This document shows, one piece after another, positions 1-7,939 of a stretch of DNA of 32,851 nucleotides. The position numbers were made by a program, and so were the translations under genes. Origin of the DNA: JAHJQQ01 sp964458835 (lineage in GTDB: Bacteria; Pseudomonadota; Gammaproteobacteria; Thiohalobacterales; Thiohalobacteraceae); contig CAYWKV010000013.1 in the NCBI GenBank assembly GCA_964458835.1, positions 1-32,851 of the forward strand, written 5' to 3'. Position 1 is the first letter of the stretch. Every line of letters begins with the position of its first letter. The notes below the pieces were generated by a model. That model saw only the letters and a program-made list of their open reading frames with translations, had not been told where the DNA came from and did not search any database.

Positions 1-40
1 CCCTTGATCCCCCCTTGATCCCCCCTTGATCCCCTTGATG
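1..40. repeat. Short tandem repeat (about 11-bp unit, 4 partial copies)
   Basis: The unit CCCCTTGATCC recurs, with TTGAT at positions 4, 15, 26 and 35, so the spacing is 11, 11 and 9 bp. It lies immediately after the stop codon of the minus-strand porin gene and is cut by the window edge, so the true copy number is unknown. No hairpin followed by a T run is visible, so it does not look like a terminator. Confidence 0.8.
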
Positions 41-41
41 C

Positions 42-1163
42 TCAGAAATACAGCCCGACGTTGACGTTGACGCGCTCGTGCCAGCCGTCGTCGGCACCAC
101 CGGCCGCCAGCCCCGTGGAAAAGTTCGGCCCTATGTACGGATGCTGGCGGCCGCGCAGGTAATCGACGTAGACGAACAACCTGTCCAGCGGCGTGAACGA
201 GATGCCGAACGCCCATTGCGCGCTGTCGCGGAACGCCGCCACGTCCTTGTCGAGCCGCCCGTAGTCGGTATACAGCGTGACGTCGCGCAGCGGCCCCCAG
301 TCGCCGATGGCATGGCTCAGATTGGCGGTATAGACGTTGCCGCGCGCCGCGACTTCATAGGGAAAATCATAAGCGCCCATGACGACGACGCGCTGATCCT
401 GACCGGGCGGGTTCTCGACGCTGTTCACATAGCGCGCCGCCTGGAGCATCACGCCCCAGGGACCTTGCCTGCCGGTGTAATGCAGCGCGCCGGCGTGGCG
501 CCGGCCGTCGCGGCTGGTGGTCGCGTTCGGCAGCCGACCGGCCAGCAGCGACAGTCCGAATTCGCTGCTCGCCGCAGCGCCGTGTTCGACGCTGTAGGCC
601 GCACGGCCGATCACGGTGTCGCGCTCGCGGTTGCGGACCGCGCCGTCCTCGACGATGTTGAAGGTGTAGCGCGCGCTGCTCTCGCTGTCGCCGCTCCAGT
701 GACCGCCGTCGCGCGCGTAGTAGCCCAGCTGAAAGTCCCACGGCCCGGTCTTGTGCAGCAGCTTGCCGCCGAGGTTGTAGCTGTCCTCGAGGCCGACGTA
801 GTAGGCCATCGAGAAATAGAAGTTGTGCGACGCGAACGGCAGGATGCCGAACGGGATCGGATTAACGCCGAGGTGCAGCTGGGTGTCCGCGCCGAAGCGG
901 CGGCCGACCCAGGCGTGATGCAGGAAATGGGTCTCCTGGCCGCCGCGGTAGCGGTAATAGCGGTACTGCGCCGAGGCCAGCCACGGTCCGCGGTCGTAGC
1001 CGGCGTCGATGCGCGCGGTGTCCAGGTCGATCAGACCCTTGCCGTCGTAGTTCGGATCCCAGTCCTTGTAGACGTAGTTGTAGCGCAGCGCCCCGCCGAG
1101 GCGGAACCCGTTGCCGAGGTCGAACGCGTGAGCCGCATTCTCACACAGCACGACAGCCAGCAT
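42..1163 (-). CDS. Outer-membrane porin (phosphate-selective porin O/P-like barrel)
   Basis: From the ATG at 1163 the product is 373 residues. It starts with a short hydrophobic stretch ending in the signal-peptidase-like site AAHA before FDLGNGF. The rest is alternating aromatic, glycine-rich strand sequence ending in VNVGLYF, with the C-terminal Phe typical of outer-membrane barrels. The style resembles OprO/OprP-like porins, but the substrate cannot be read from the sequence. The start is uncertain. The ATG at 1163 gives a signal peptide without its positive n-region, while the same frame runs upstream through RGICLAAV and on across the assembly gap without a stop. No good ATG or GTG with a ribosome-binding site lies between. 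A frameshift or misassembly between about 1165 and 1324 may have removed the true start. Confidence 0.7.
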   Translation of the reverse strand: MLAVVLCENAAHAFDLGNGFRLGGALRYNYVYKDWDPNYDGKGLIDLDTARIDAGYDRGPWLASAQYRYYRYRGGQETHFLHHAWVGRRFGADTQLHLGVNPIPFGILPFASHNFYFSMAYYVGLEDSYNLGGKLLHKTGPWDFQLGYYARDGGHWSGDSESSARYTFNIVEDGAVRNRERDTVIGRAAYSVEHGAAASSEFGLSLLAGRLPNATTSRDGRRHAGALHYTGRQGPWGVMLQAARYVNSVENPPGQDQRVVVMGAYDFPYEVAARGNVYTANLSHAIGDWGPLRDVTLYTDYGRLDKDVAAFRDSAQWAFGISFTPLDRLFVYVDYLRGRQHPYIGPNFSTGLAAGGADDGWHERVNVNVGLYF

Positions 1164-1282
1164 GACCGCGGCGAGACAGATGCCGCGGTAGAATTCCGAA
1201 ATCGGCGTGCGACCTGATAGCAGGTAAGAATTGTTTGCGTCTTCGGCATGGTCGCAGGGTTCGAGGACAGGGTTTCGGGGGG

Positions 1283-1324
1283 GGTCCAAAAAAACTAGCC
1301 CAGGAGAACTACCAGTATTGGACC
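1283..1324. repeat. 42-bp segment bounded by inverted GGTCCAA/TTGGACC
   Basis: A perfect 7-bp inverted repeat, GGTCCAA at 1283-1289 and TTGGACC at 1318-1324, bounds this segment, and its right end directly abuts the run of Ns. It could be the end of a repeat or insertion element that the assembler could not close. No transposase reading frame is visible, so this is only a structural observation. Confidence 0.4.
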
Positions 1325-1334
1325 NNNNNNNNNN
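1325..1334. other. Assembly gap (10 Ns)
   Basis: Ten undetermined bases, probably a scaffold join of unknown true length. Repeat-like sequence lies on both sides, so joins and reading frames across it should not be trusted. Confidence 0.99.
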
Positions 1335-1457
1335 CGTCAAGACTCGCCGTGAATACATCCCTGTAGGCTCGACGGCCGCATCCCTGCGGCCGACGGTCTT
1401 GCCGGTACCCGCCCGAAACCCTGTTGCGGAGTTCATCGGCCGGGTGTGTGTCGGCAT
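1335..1457. repeat. REP-like intergenic element with two hairpins sharing a TCCC loop
   Basis: Two adjacent perfect dyads use the same core ATCCCT. TACATCCCTGTA is at 1354-1365. CGGCCGCA-TCCC-TGCGGCCG is at 1373-1392. Paired hairpins of this kind are typical of dispersed extragenic palindromes in gammaproteobacteria. The element starts right at the gap, which fits an assembly break at a repeat. The family assignment is my inference, since only one copy lies in this window. Confidence 0.65.
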
Positions 1458-1493
1458 ATTCCCTCCCGTGAAGCTGTCCGTAACGCGGGCGAC

Positions 1494-3482
1494 TCAGCGC
1501 ACCGCATGCAGGAAATGCAGATGGCGCTCGTATTGATCGAGGATGTCGTTGATCACGTCGGCGCCGCTCCAGCCCATGATGTCGTAATCCTGGCCGCCTT
1601 CGCGCAAGTGCACCTCGGCACGGAAATACTTCCGTTCCTCGGCGCGCCGCGGCCGGGTATCGCGCAGTACGAACGACGGCGGCTCGTACGGGCGCGGATG
1701 CACCGAGTAGAAGAAGTCGATCTCATCACCGTGCCGCACCTCGATCCAGGCCTTGCCCTCCTCGTCCTCGCCGACGCGGGCATCGAGATTCTGCTTCTTC
1801 AATTCCTCGGCGACATCGGTCAACGCCGGCTTGACCACCGCGCCGATGAACCGGTCCACCTCGGCGCGGTCGGGCTGGTGGATCACGTTGGCCAGCCGCG
1901 CCCGCCAGCCGCGCGCGGCGTGCGGTCCGCGCGGCATGACCCGTGCGCGGCGCAGGCTCAAGCGCTTGACGGCCTCGATGCGCAGCGCGCGGACCAGGCC
2001 CCAGCACATCAGGATCATGATCACCGCGAACGGCAGCGCGCTGGCGATGGTCGCCGTCTGCAGCGCCTGCAGGCCGCCGGCCAGCAGCAGCGCCGCGGCG
2101 ACGATGCCTTCGACCACGGCCCAGAAGATGCGCTGCCAGACCGGCGACTCCTCCTCGCCGCCGGAGGTCAGCATGTCCACCACCAGCGAGCCCGAGTCCG
2201 ACGAGGTCACGAAGAAGGTCACCACCAGCACCGTCGCCAGCAGCGAGGTGATGCCCGCCAGCGGCAACTGCTCGAAGAATTTGAACAGCGCGACCGAGGT
2301 GTCTGCCGCGACCGCATCGGCCAGCCCGCCGATGCCCTGCATCAGGATCATATGGATCGCGGTGTCGCCGAAGACGGTCATCCACATGAACGTGAAGCCG
2401 ACCGGCACCAGCAGCAATCCGACGACGAAGTCGCGGATGGTGCGCACGCGCGAGACGCGCGCGATGAACATGCCGACGAACGGCGACCAGGCGATCCACC
2501 AGCCCCAGTAGAACAGCGTCCAGCCGCCGATCCAGTCGGTGGGCTCGTAGGCGTGCAGGTTGAAGGTCATGTTGAACAGATTGGACAGATAGTTGCCGGT
2601 GTTCTGCACCAGCGTCTGCAACAGGAACACGGTCGGTCCGGCGACCAGCACGAACACCAGCAGGATGACGGCGAGCGCGATGTTGAGTTCCGAGATGCGG
2701 CGGATGCCCGCATCCAGGCCGAGGGCCACCGACAGCGTCGCGATCGCGGTGATCGCGGCGATCAGGACGACCTGGATCGGGACGCTGACCGCTACGCCGA
2801 ACAGATAGTTCAGGCCGGCATTGACCTGAATCACACCGAAGCCGAGCGACGTGGCGACGCCGAACAGCGTGCCGAGCACGGCGAAGATGTCCACTGCGTG
2901 GCCGATCGGTCCGTAGATACGCTCGCCGATCAGCGGGTACAGCGCCGAGCGGATGGTCAACGGCAGGTTGTGGCGGAACGCGAAATAGGCCAGCGACAGC
3001 GCCACGACCGCGTAGATCGCCCAGGCGTGCACGCCCCAGTGGAAGAAGGTGATGCGCATCGCATCGCGCGCCGCGGCGGCCGTCCCGCCCTCGCCCACCG
3101 GCGGGCTCGCGTAATGCATCACCGGCTCGGCCACGCCGAAGAACATCAGGCCGATGCCCATGCCGGCCGAGAACAGCATCGCGAACCAGGAGGCGTAGCT
3201 GTAGTCCGGCTCGCTGTGGTCGGGGCCGAGCTTGATGCGGCCGTAACCCGATACCGCCAGCGTCACCACGAACACCAGAAAGCCGGCCACGCTGAGCACG
3301 TAGAACCAGCCCGCCGAGTGGGTGATCCAGTCCTGGGCGGCCGTGAACGCCCCGGCGGCAGCATCCGGGTAGGCGGCGGCCAGGCCCACGAAGACCAGGG
3401 TCAGCACGCCCGAGAGGATGAAGACCGGTGGATTGATCCGGGCGCGCCAGGGGGATTTACTATCGTCTGCCGCTGCGTTCAT
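1494..3482 (-). CDS. betT: BCCT-family choline/glycine betaine transporter, BetT type
   Basis: The product is 662 residues from ATG 3482. It is an inner-membrane symporter of the betaine/choline/carnitine family that imports compatible solutes or their precursor choline. About twelve membrane segments fill roughly residues 20-500. They include the family motif GMGIGLMFFGVAEP and the tryptophan-rich stretch GWWIAWSPFVGMFIARVSR. A soluble C-terminal tail of roughly 160 residues follows, as in proton-coupled BetT, whose usual length is near 670. I chose ATG 3482 because GGGAGAG precedes it at 7 bp. A GTG at 3503 in the same frame would add seven residues but has a poorer ribosome site. No betA, betB or betI is nearby, so choline oxidation to betaine is not supported here, and other betaines are possible substrates. 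Confidence 0.9.
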   Translation of the reverse strand: MNAAADDSKSPWRARINPPVFILSGVLTLVFVGLAAAYPDAAAGAFTAAQDWITHSAGWFYVLSVAGFLVFVVTLAVSGYGRIKLGPDHSEPDYSYASWFAMLFSAGMGIGLMFFGVAEPVMHYASPPVGEGGTAAAARDAMRITFFHWGVHAWAIYAVVALSLAYFAFRHNLPLTIRSALYPLIGERIYGPIGHAVDIFAVLGTLFGVATSLGFGVIQVNAGLNYLFGVAVSVPIQVVLIAAITAIATLSVALGLDAGIRRISELNIALAVILLVFVLVAGPTVFLLQTLVQNTGNYLSNLFNMTFNLHAYEPTDWIGGWTLFYWGWWIAWSPFVGMFIARVSRVRTIRDFVVGLLLVPVGFTFMWMTVFGDTAIHMILMQGIGGLADAVAADTSVALFKFFEQLPLAGITSLLATVLVVTFFVTSSDSGSLVVDMLTSGGEEESPVWQRIFWAVVEGIVAAALLLAGGLQALQTATIASALPFAVIMILMCWGLVRALRIEAVKRLSLRRARVMPRGPHAARGWRARLANVIHQPDRAEVDRFIGAVVKPALTDVAEELKKQNLDARVGEDEEGKAWIEVRHGDEIDFFYSVHPRPYEPPSFVLRDTRPRRAEERKYFRAEVHLREGGQDYDIMGWSGADVINDILDQYERHLHFLHAVR

Positions 3483-3656
3483 GAAACGACTCTCCCGGTT
3501 CACAGCCGCCCGCCGGAGGCAGGCGCCCCACCCCGGATGATCAGTCTAGCGGCATTCACGGGGAAACGCAGGGCGCAGACCGGAGTCGCGGCGCCGGCGA
3601 CGCCTGGCAAGGCAACTGCTAGACTGGGCCGCACGCCCGTCCCGAGAAGGACCGTC

Positions 3657-4076
3657 ATGCGCCCCGAACTCCCGCCGCGAACCACGTCCGATCCCAGGCA
3701 GCGCAGTAACCGCGGCGTCCGACGGGTGCTGCCCTTTCTGCTCACCGCTGCCGTCCTGCTGGCCATCGCCGCCCAGGAGATACCCGCGGTCGGCGCACTG
3801 TTCCAGCGCTGGTTCCAGCCCGATGCCTGGCAGGCCACCCAGACCTGCCGGTCGGCGGCACTGGCGCTGGCCACCCGTCCGGACTTCGCCCGCGTCGTCG
3901 ACGCCGGCAGGGTGCACGCCACTCAGGGAGGCTTCTATGTGGAGGCGATGGTCATCGGCGAGATGGCCGAGACCGGCGGCGAACAGCGCTTCACGGTCGC
4001 CTGCTACACCGACACCACCGGCAGACTGGTGCGCGCCGACCGCGTCACCGACGCCACACGGGAGAACACACCATGA
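3657..4076 (+). CDS. Small membrane-anchored protein of unknown function
   Basis: The product is 139 residues from ATG 3657, preceded by GAGAAGG. Residues about 22-42 (RRVLPFLLTAAVLLAIAA) form one membrane anchor or uncleaved signal. The remainder would be periplasmic, with two cysteines in TCRSAA and VACYTD that could form a disulfide. I do not recognise the family. Its stop overlaps the start of the thiamine-binding gene as ATGA, so the two are probably co-translated. A TGCTAGACT sequence at 3617-3625 resembles an extended -10 element about 30 bp upstream. A much longer open frame runs upstream opposite the transporter gene and is antisense noise. Confidence 0.75.
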   Translation: MRPELPPRTTSDPRQRSNRGVRRVLPFLLTAAVLLAIAAQEIPAVGALFQRWFQPDAWQATQTCRSAALALATRPDFARVVDAGRVHATQGGFYVEAMVIGEMAETGGEQRFTVACYTDTTGRLVRADRVTDATRENTP

Positions 4077-4354
4077 AAGCGACCGCCGAATTCCAGCTCG
4101 TACCCATCGGCAGCGGCGTCTCCGTGCGGCGCGAGATCGTGCGCGTCGTGGAGATCCTGAAGGGCTGCGGCCTGCTGCTGGAGACCCACGCCTCGGGCAC
4201 CAACATCGAGGGAGACCTGGCCGACATCCTCGCCGCCGTCGAGCAGGTCCACGCGGCGCTGCACGCCGACGGTGCGGTGCGGCTGGTCAGCTATCTGAAG
4301 GTGGAGACGCGCACGGACAAGGTGCCGACGCTGGCCGGCAAACGGCTCGCCTGA
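4073..4354 (+). CDS. MTH1187/YqgV-family thiamine-binding protein
   Basis: This 93-residue protein has the compact ferredoxin-like fold signature of the MTH1187 (UPF0045) family. The motifs are AEFQLVPIGSGVSV at the N-terminus, LETHASGTNIEGD in the middle and a C-terminal VETRTDK segment. Members bind thiamine or related ligands as small oligomers, and their physiological role is unclear. It starts within the stop codon of the preceding gene (4-bp overlap), so the two form one transcriptional unit. The length matches the family. Confidence 0.87.
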   Translation: MKATAEFQLVPIGSGVSVRREIVRVVEILKGCGLLLETHASGTNIEGDLADILAAVEQVHAALHADGAVRLVSYLKVETRTDKVPTLAGKRLA

Positions 4355-4410
4355 CCGCACCCACGTCCCCGCATCGACACGCCACAGATGCCAGCGTGCG
4401 GCGAAACAAT

Positions 4411-4620
4411 CCCGAAGACCGTATTCGCCACGGAAGCACACGGAAAAACACGGACAAGACCACTGGTTCCATAAGCACCCACATGACCCGACAGCCGGCA
4501 ACCGTTGGCGCTGCAGTCGGCACGGTTGCCGAATGCCGAACCATCTGGCGGGATTTACGGAGCAGCAGCAACCTTTGCCCGTGTTTTTCCGTGTGCTTCC
4601 GTGTGCTTCCGTGGCTGACT
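4411..4620. repeat. Dispersed inverted repeat of the TTCCGTGTG type, copy 1
   Basis: The left arm (4411-4455) reads GCCACGGAAGCACACGGAAA and onward. The right arm (about 4579-4615) is its reverse complement with one extra 10-bp CTTCCGTGTG unit. The arms are about 125 bp apart. The left arm matches 31536-31578 almost base for base, including the preceding CCGAA and CCGTATT. The element sits between convergent genes and could also act as a transcription stop. No coding capacity is seen. Confidence 0.85.
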
Positions 4621-4646
4621 CGGATTTGCAGATAACGGCCTCGCCC

Positions 4647-5717
4647 TCACCGGCGCCAGGCAGCGATGCGGATGTCCGCGGGCCGGCCCGGTGCGCCGTC
4701 GATGGCGATCTCCACCGGCAGGAACCGCCGGATCACTTCGGCATTGGTGAGCAGATGCGCGGTGACCTCGCTGGTGCGCAGCCGTGCCGCCCGCCCGGCC
4801 CACGCCAGGGGCACCAGCAGCTGATCGGCCAGCCAGCGGTCGACGGCACCGTCGGTCGCCAGGAACGCCAGCAGATCGTCCACCGCCTCGTCCGCGACCT
4901 CCTCGGCGCGCTTGCCGCGCGCGCCCAGCGCGAAGAAACAGGCCTGGCTGCGCTCGAACTCCGCGAGCAGCACCAGCACCGTGCCACGCGAATACGCCGC
5001 GAACGCCTCGACCGCGATGTCGATGGCGCACGCCAGCCCGCGCAACCGCGTCAGCGCGCGGCCACGCTGGCGTGCGGCGATCTCGGTGGGCAGGTTGGCG
5101 ACGCCGGACAGGCCGCGCAGCCGCAGCAGCCGGCCGCGGTCGGCGAGGTCGATGCCCGTCGGACGCGCGCCGCCCGGCAGTTCCGCATGCACCTCGCCGC
5201 CGCCCTCCGGATAGAAGCCGGTGCGCGTCATCCCCAACGTGAAGGACACGCCCAGCCGCGCCAGCAGCGCGCGCCAGTGCCAGTCGAGGTAATGGAAGCA
5301 GGGGCTCCAGGGCACGTGCGTGCCACCGGTCACGGTCACGCGCGACGGTGCCGGGGCGCAGGCCAGCGGCAGCAGCACGGTCTGCAGCACCAGCGCGGTG
5401 GCGCCGGCAGTGCCGATGTCGAAACGGTAGTCGCCCGGCTCCACCGGGCCCGGTACGAAACTCAACAACTGGGAGCCGCGGCGGTCGCCCGCGACCTGCG
5501 CGCGCGCGACGCGCGCCGCCGCCTGCACCGCCATGAGGTGCTGGAAGCCGAGGCCGGGTTGCGCGCGGTTGGCGCGGATACGCTCGAGCGCGACGCCCCG
5601 ACCGGTCAGCAGCGACAGCGACAGGGCACTGCGCAGGATCTGGCCACCGCCCTCGCCCATCGCGCCGTCGATTTCGACCGGGCCGGTGTCGTGCGGAAAC
5701 GGTGGACGGGCCCGCAT
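4647..5717 (-). CDS. rtcA: RNA 3'-terminal phosphate cyclase
   Basis: This 356-residue cytosolic enzyme would convert RNA 3'-phosphates to 2',3'-cyclic phosphates using ATP through an enzyme-AMP intermediate. The N-terminus carries EIDGAMGEGGGQILR, the middle GTHVPWSP and GFYPEGGGEV, and the C-terminus AHLLTNAEVIRRFLP. In that last motif, His321 aligns with the nucleotidylated histidine of the family (His309 in E. coli). The length is slightly above the usual ~340. The start ATG shares one base with the pcm stop codon (TGATG), so translation is probably coupled to pcm. No rtcB ligase or rtcR regulator is in the window, which differs from the enterobacterial rtcBA operon. Confidence 0.93.
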   Translation of the reverse strand: MRARPPFPHDTGPVEIDGAMGEGGGQILRSALSLSLLTGRGVALERIRANRAQPGLGFQHLMAVQAAARVARAQVAGDRRGSQLLSFVPGPVEPGDYRFDIGTAGATALVLQTVLLPLACAPAPSRVTVTGGTHVPWSPCFHYLDWHWRALLARLGVSFTLGMTRTGFYPEGGGEVHAELPGGARPTGIDLADRGRLLRLRGLSGVANLPTEIAARQRGRALTRLRGLACAIDIAVEAFAAYSRGTVLVLLAEFERSQACFFALGARGKRAEEVADEAVDDLLAFLATDGAVDRWLADQLLVPLAWAGRAARLRTSEVTAHLLTNAEVIRRFLPVEIAIDGAPGRPADIRIAAWRR

Positions 5718-6388
5718 CAATGCTCTTCGGGCCCGGCGCGCCGGCGTGTCAACGGTACGAAGGCGACGCCGAGGACAGCGCGCGTCCCGATGCGCCCTTC
5801 GGCGGTCTTCTCCACCACCATCAGCTCCTGGTGCTCGTAGGGCAGGCCGACGGGGATCACCAGGCGCGCGCCCGGCTTGAGCTGTTCGACCAGCGGCTCT
5901 GGAACGGCGGGCGCGGCGGCGGTGACGACGATGCCGTCGAAGGGCGCGTGCTCGGGCCAGCCATGGTAGCCGTCGGCGGCGCGCACCTCGACGTTGCGGT
6001 AACCGAGGCGCTGCAGCCGCTCGCGCGCCGCCGTGGCGAGGGGCTCGATGATCTCCACCGAATACACCTGCCGCACCAGCCGCGACAGCACCGCCGCCTG
6101 ATAGCCGGAGCCCGTGCCGACCTCCAGGATCACATCGCCGGGCGCGGGCGCCAGCAGATCGGTCATCAGCGCCACGATGTAGGGCTGGGAGATGGTCTGG
6201 CCGTGGCCGATGGGCAGCGGGCCGTTCTGGTAGGCGGCATCGCGCAGATCCCCGGGCACGAACTCGTGGCGCGGCACCTCCTTCAGGGCGGCCATCACAC
6301 GCGCCTCGAGGGCCTGCTTGCCGATCAGGCTGCGCGTGTACTCCACCTCGCGCTCGATGTCCCTCAACATGCGCTGTTCCGGCCTCAT
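5717..6388 (-). CDS. pcm: Protein-L-isoaspartate O-methyltransferase
   Basis: This 223-residue SAM-dependent methyltransferase would repair isoaspartyl damage in aged proteins. Family motifs are GHGQTISQPYIVALM at about residues 62-76, the SAM-binding loop EVGTGSGYQ at 89-97, and the C-terminal KPGARLVIPVG. ATG 6388 was chosen because GAGAGGAA precedes it at about 7 bp. An in-frame ATG at 6436 would add a proline-rich, unconserved 16 residues. The usual neighbours surE and nlpD are absent. Here it is followed at once by rtcA, which puts protein repair and RNA-end processing in one unit. Confidence 0.93.
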   Translation of the reverse strand: MRPEQRMLRDIEREVEYTRSLIGKQALEARVMAALKEVPRHEFVPGDLRDAAYQNGPLPIGHGQTISQPYIVALMTDLLAPAPGDVILEVGTGSGYQAAVLSRLVRQVYSVEIIEPLATAARERLQRLGYRNVEVRAADGYHGWPEHAPFDGIVVTAAAPAVPEPLVEQLKPGARLVIPVGLPYEHQELMVVEKTAEGRIGTRAVLGVAFVPLTRRRAGPEEH

Positions 6389-6597
6389 GGTATTCCTCTC
6401 GACGCGATCCGGCGGGAAGTTGCCCGGCCCGTCCATCCACGAACCTCCCCACGTCGTCTGTTTGGACCAGCCGGGAGACCGGACTGTGCGACTCGGGGCC
6501 GGGGGCCGTCGCCCTGCGCAATACCCTGCTCAGAGTGTAGATGAAGCCCCCGGAACGGCGTCGCGACGCACCCGGACGGGCCGGCAGCGGGGACACG

Positions 6598-6626
6598 TTT
6601 CCTGTGGGCGGCTCCCGTATTATGCT
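6598..6626 (+). promoter_or_regulatory. Possible promoter of the RND efflux genes
   Basis: TATGCT at 6621-6626, overlapped by TATTAT at 6618-6623, lies 60 bp before the adaptor ATG. TTTCCT at 6598-6603 is 17 bp upstream and only a weak -35 match. The 297-bp divergent region 6389-6685 between pcm and the adaptor holds nothing else I can support, and no TetR- or MarR-type regulator gene adjoins it. Confidence 0.25.
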
Positions 6627-6685
6627 GGCGCCCTCGCCGTCTCCGGACCTGCCTTCCCGGCCGGCCACCGAATGGAGTCGCTCTC

Positions 6686-7882
6686 ATGTCCACACGCTCT
6701 TCATCCCGCGGTTCCGCCCCCCTCTGGATCGGCCTCGCCCTGTCCGGCGTGCTGCTGCCGGGCTGCCAGGGGCAGGCCGAGGAAAACGGCACCCTGGCAT
6801 TCCCACCGCCGCAGGTCAGCATCCTCACCATCGCCCCGCAGGATCTGCCCATCGAGCGTGAGCACATCGGCCAGACGCGCGGCTCGCGCGAGGTCGAGAT
6901 CCGGCCGCGCGTCGGCGGCATCATCGAACAGCGCCTGTATGACGAAGGCAGCCACGTCGAGGCCGGGCAGGTGCTGTTCCAGCTCGATCCCAAGTCCTAT
7001 GAGGCGCAGCTCGCCGCCGCCGAGGCGGTGCTGGCGCGGGCGCGCGCCACGCGCAACCAGACCGAACGCGAATGGAACCGCCTCAAGCCGCTGGCCGAGG
7101 AGCGCGTCGTCAGCCGCAAGACGCTGGACGATGCACAGTCGGCCCATGAACTTGCGATCGCCGACGTCAAGGCGGCCGAAGCCGCGGTGCGCGAGGCGCG
7201 CCTGCAGTTCGACTACACCCGTGTGACGGCGCCGATCGCCGGCATCGCCGGACTCGCCGAAAAGGTCGAAGGCGCCGTGGTCACCGCCGCCACCGACCGC
7301 CTGACCACGCTGACCGTCACCGACCCCATCGACGTCTACTTCTCGGTGTCCGAGAACGAGTGGCTGCGCCAGCAACAGGAAGTCGCGGACGGCAGCCTGA
7401 AGATGCCGGCGGACAGCGTGCTCGCGGTCAGGGTCCGGCTCGCCGACGGCCGCGTCCCGGACGTGACCGGCCGCATCGACTTCCGTGACGCGCGCATCGA
7501 TCCGAACACCGGTACCGTGTCCATGCGCGCCCGCCTGCCGAACCCGGACGACCAGTTCAAGTCCGGCCAGTTCGTGCGCGTGATCGTGCGCGGTGCGTCG
7601 CGCCCCGATGCCATTACCGTGCCGCAGAAGGCCGTGCTGGAAGGACCGCAGGGCAAGTTCGTGTATGTCGTCGGCGAGGGCGGGGATGGCGCGCCGATCG
7701 CCGAATTCCGGCCGGTCGAGGCCGGCGAATGGGTGAGCAACGGCGGCGATGAGCACCTCTGGGTGATCCGCAAGGGCCTGAGCGCCGGCGACCGGGTGAT
7801 CCTCGACAACCTGATCAAGGTGCGCCCCGGCGCCCCGGTCCAGATCGCCGCACCCGCGCAGCCGCCACAATCACACAGCTGA
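6686..7882 (+). CDS. RND efflux periplasmic adaptor (membrane fusion protein, AcrA/MexA type)
   Basis: This 398-residue lipoprotein would bridge the inner-membrane pump and an outer-membrane channel. The signal sequence ends at LLPGC with Cys27 as the predicted lipidated residue. The lipoyl-like half motif EIRPRVGGIIEQRLYDEGSHVEAGQVLFQLDP is followed by an alpha-hairpin rich in Ala, Glu and Arg, roughly residues 100-170. The second lipoyl half with FDYTRVTAPIAGIAG comes next, then the beta-barrel and membrane-proximal domains. It is followed 57 bp later by the permease in the same direction. The length and domain order match AcrA-like adaptors of hydrophobe/amphiphile pumps. Confidence 0.93.
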   Translation: MSTRSSSRGSAPLWIGLALSGVLLPGCQGQAEENGTLAFPPPQVSILTIAPQDLPIEREHIGQTRGSREVEIRPRVGGIIEQRLYDEGSHVEAGQVLFQLDPKSYEAQLAAAEAVLARARATRNQTEREWNRLKPLAEERVVSRKTLDDAQSAHELAIADVKAAEAAVREARLQFDYTRVTAPIAGIAGLAEKVEGAVVTAATDRLTTLTVTDPIDVYFSVSENEWLRQQQEVADGSLKMPADSVLAVRVRLADGRVPDVTGRIDFRDARIDPNTGTVSMRARLPNPDDQFKSGQFVRVIVRGASRPDAITVPQKAVLEGPQGKFVYVVGEGGDGAPIAEFRPVEAGEWVSNGGDEHLWVIRKGLSAGDRVILDNLIKVRPGAPVQIAAPAQPPQSHS

Positions 7883-7939
7883 TGGCGCTCCTACGATACG
7901 GCGCGATACGTACCGGGACATTCCATAGGACCTGAATCC

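Larger units (their letters stand above)
1164..1493. other. Gap-containing intergenic stretch
   Basis: This stretch between the porin and the BCCT transporter gene holds no convincing gene. It contains a G8 run (1277-1284), an A7 run, a 7-bp inverted repeat, the run of Ns and a REP-like element, which are listed separately. The upstream part of the porin signal peptide is readable at about 1164-1185. Confidence 0.6.

Noticed and set aside
1283..1324. A possible insertion-sequence end next to the gap
   Set aside because: The 7-bp inverted repeat is short and no transposase is visible, so no mobile element is called.
1446..3656. A long plus-strand frame opposite the BCCT gene
   Set aside because: The sequence is Gln/Asp/Arg-rich noise antisense to a clear transporter. 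Only its last 139 codons (from 3657) form a plausible gene.
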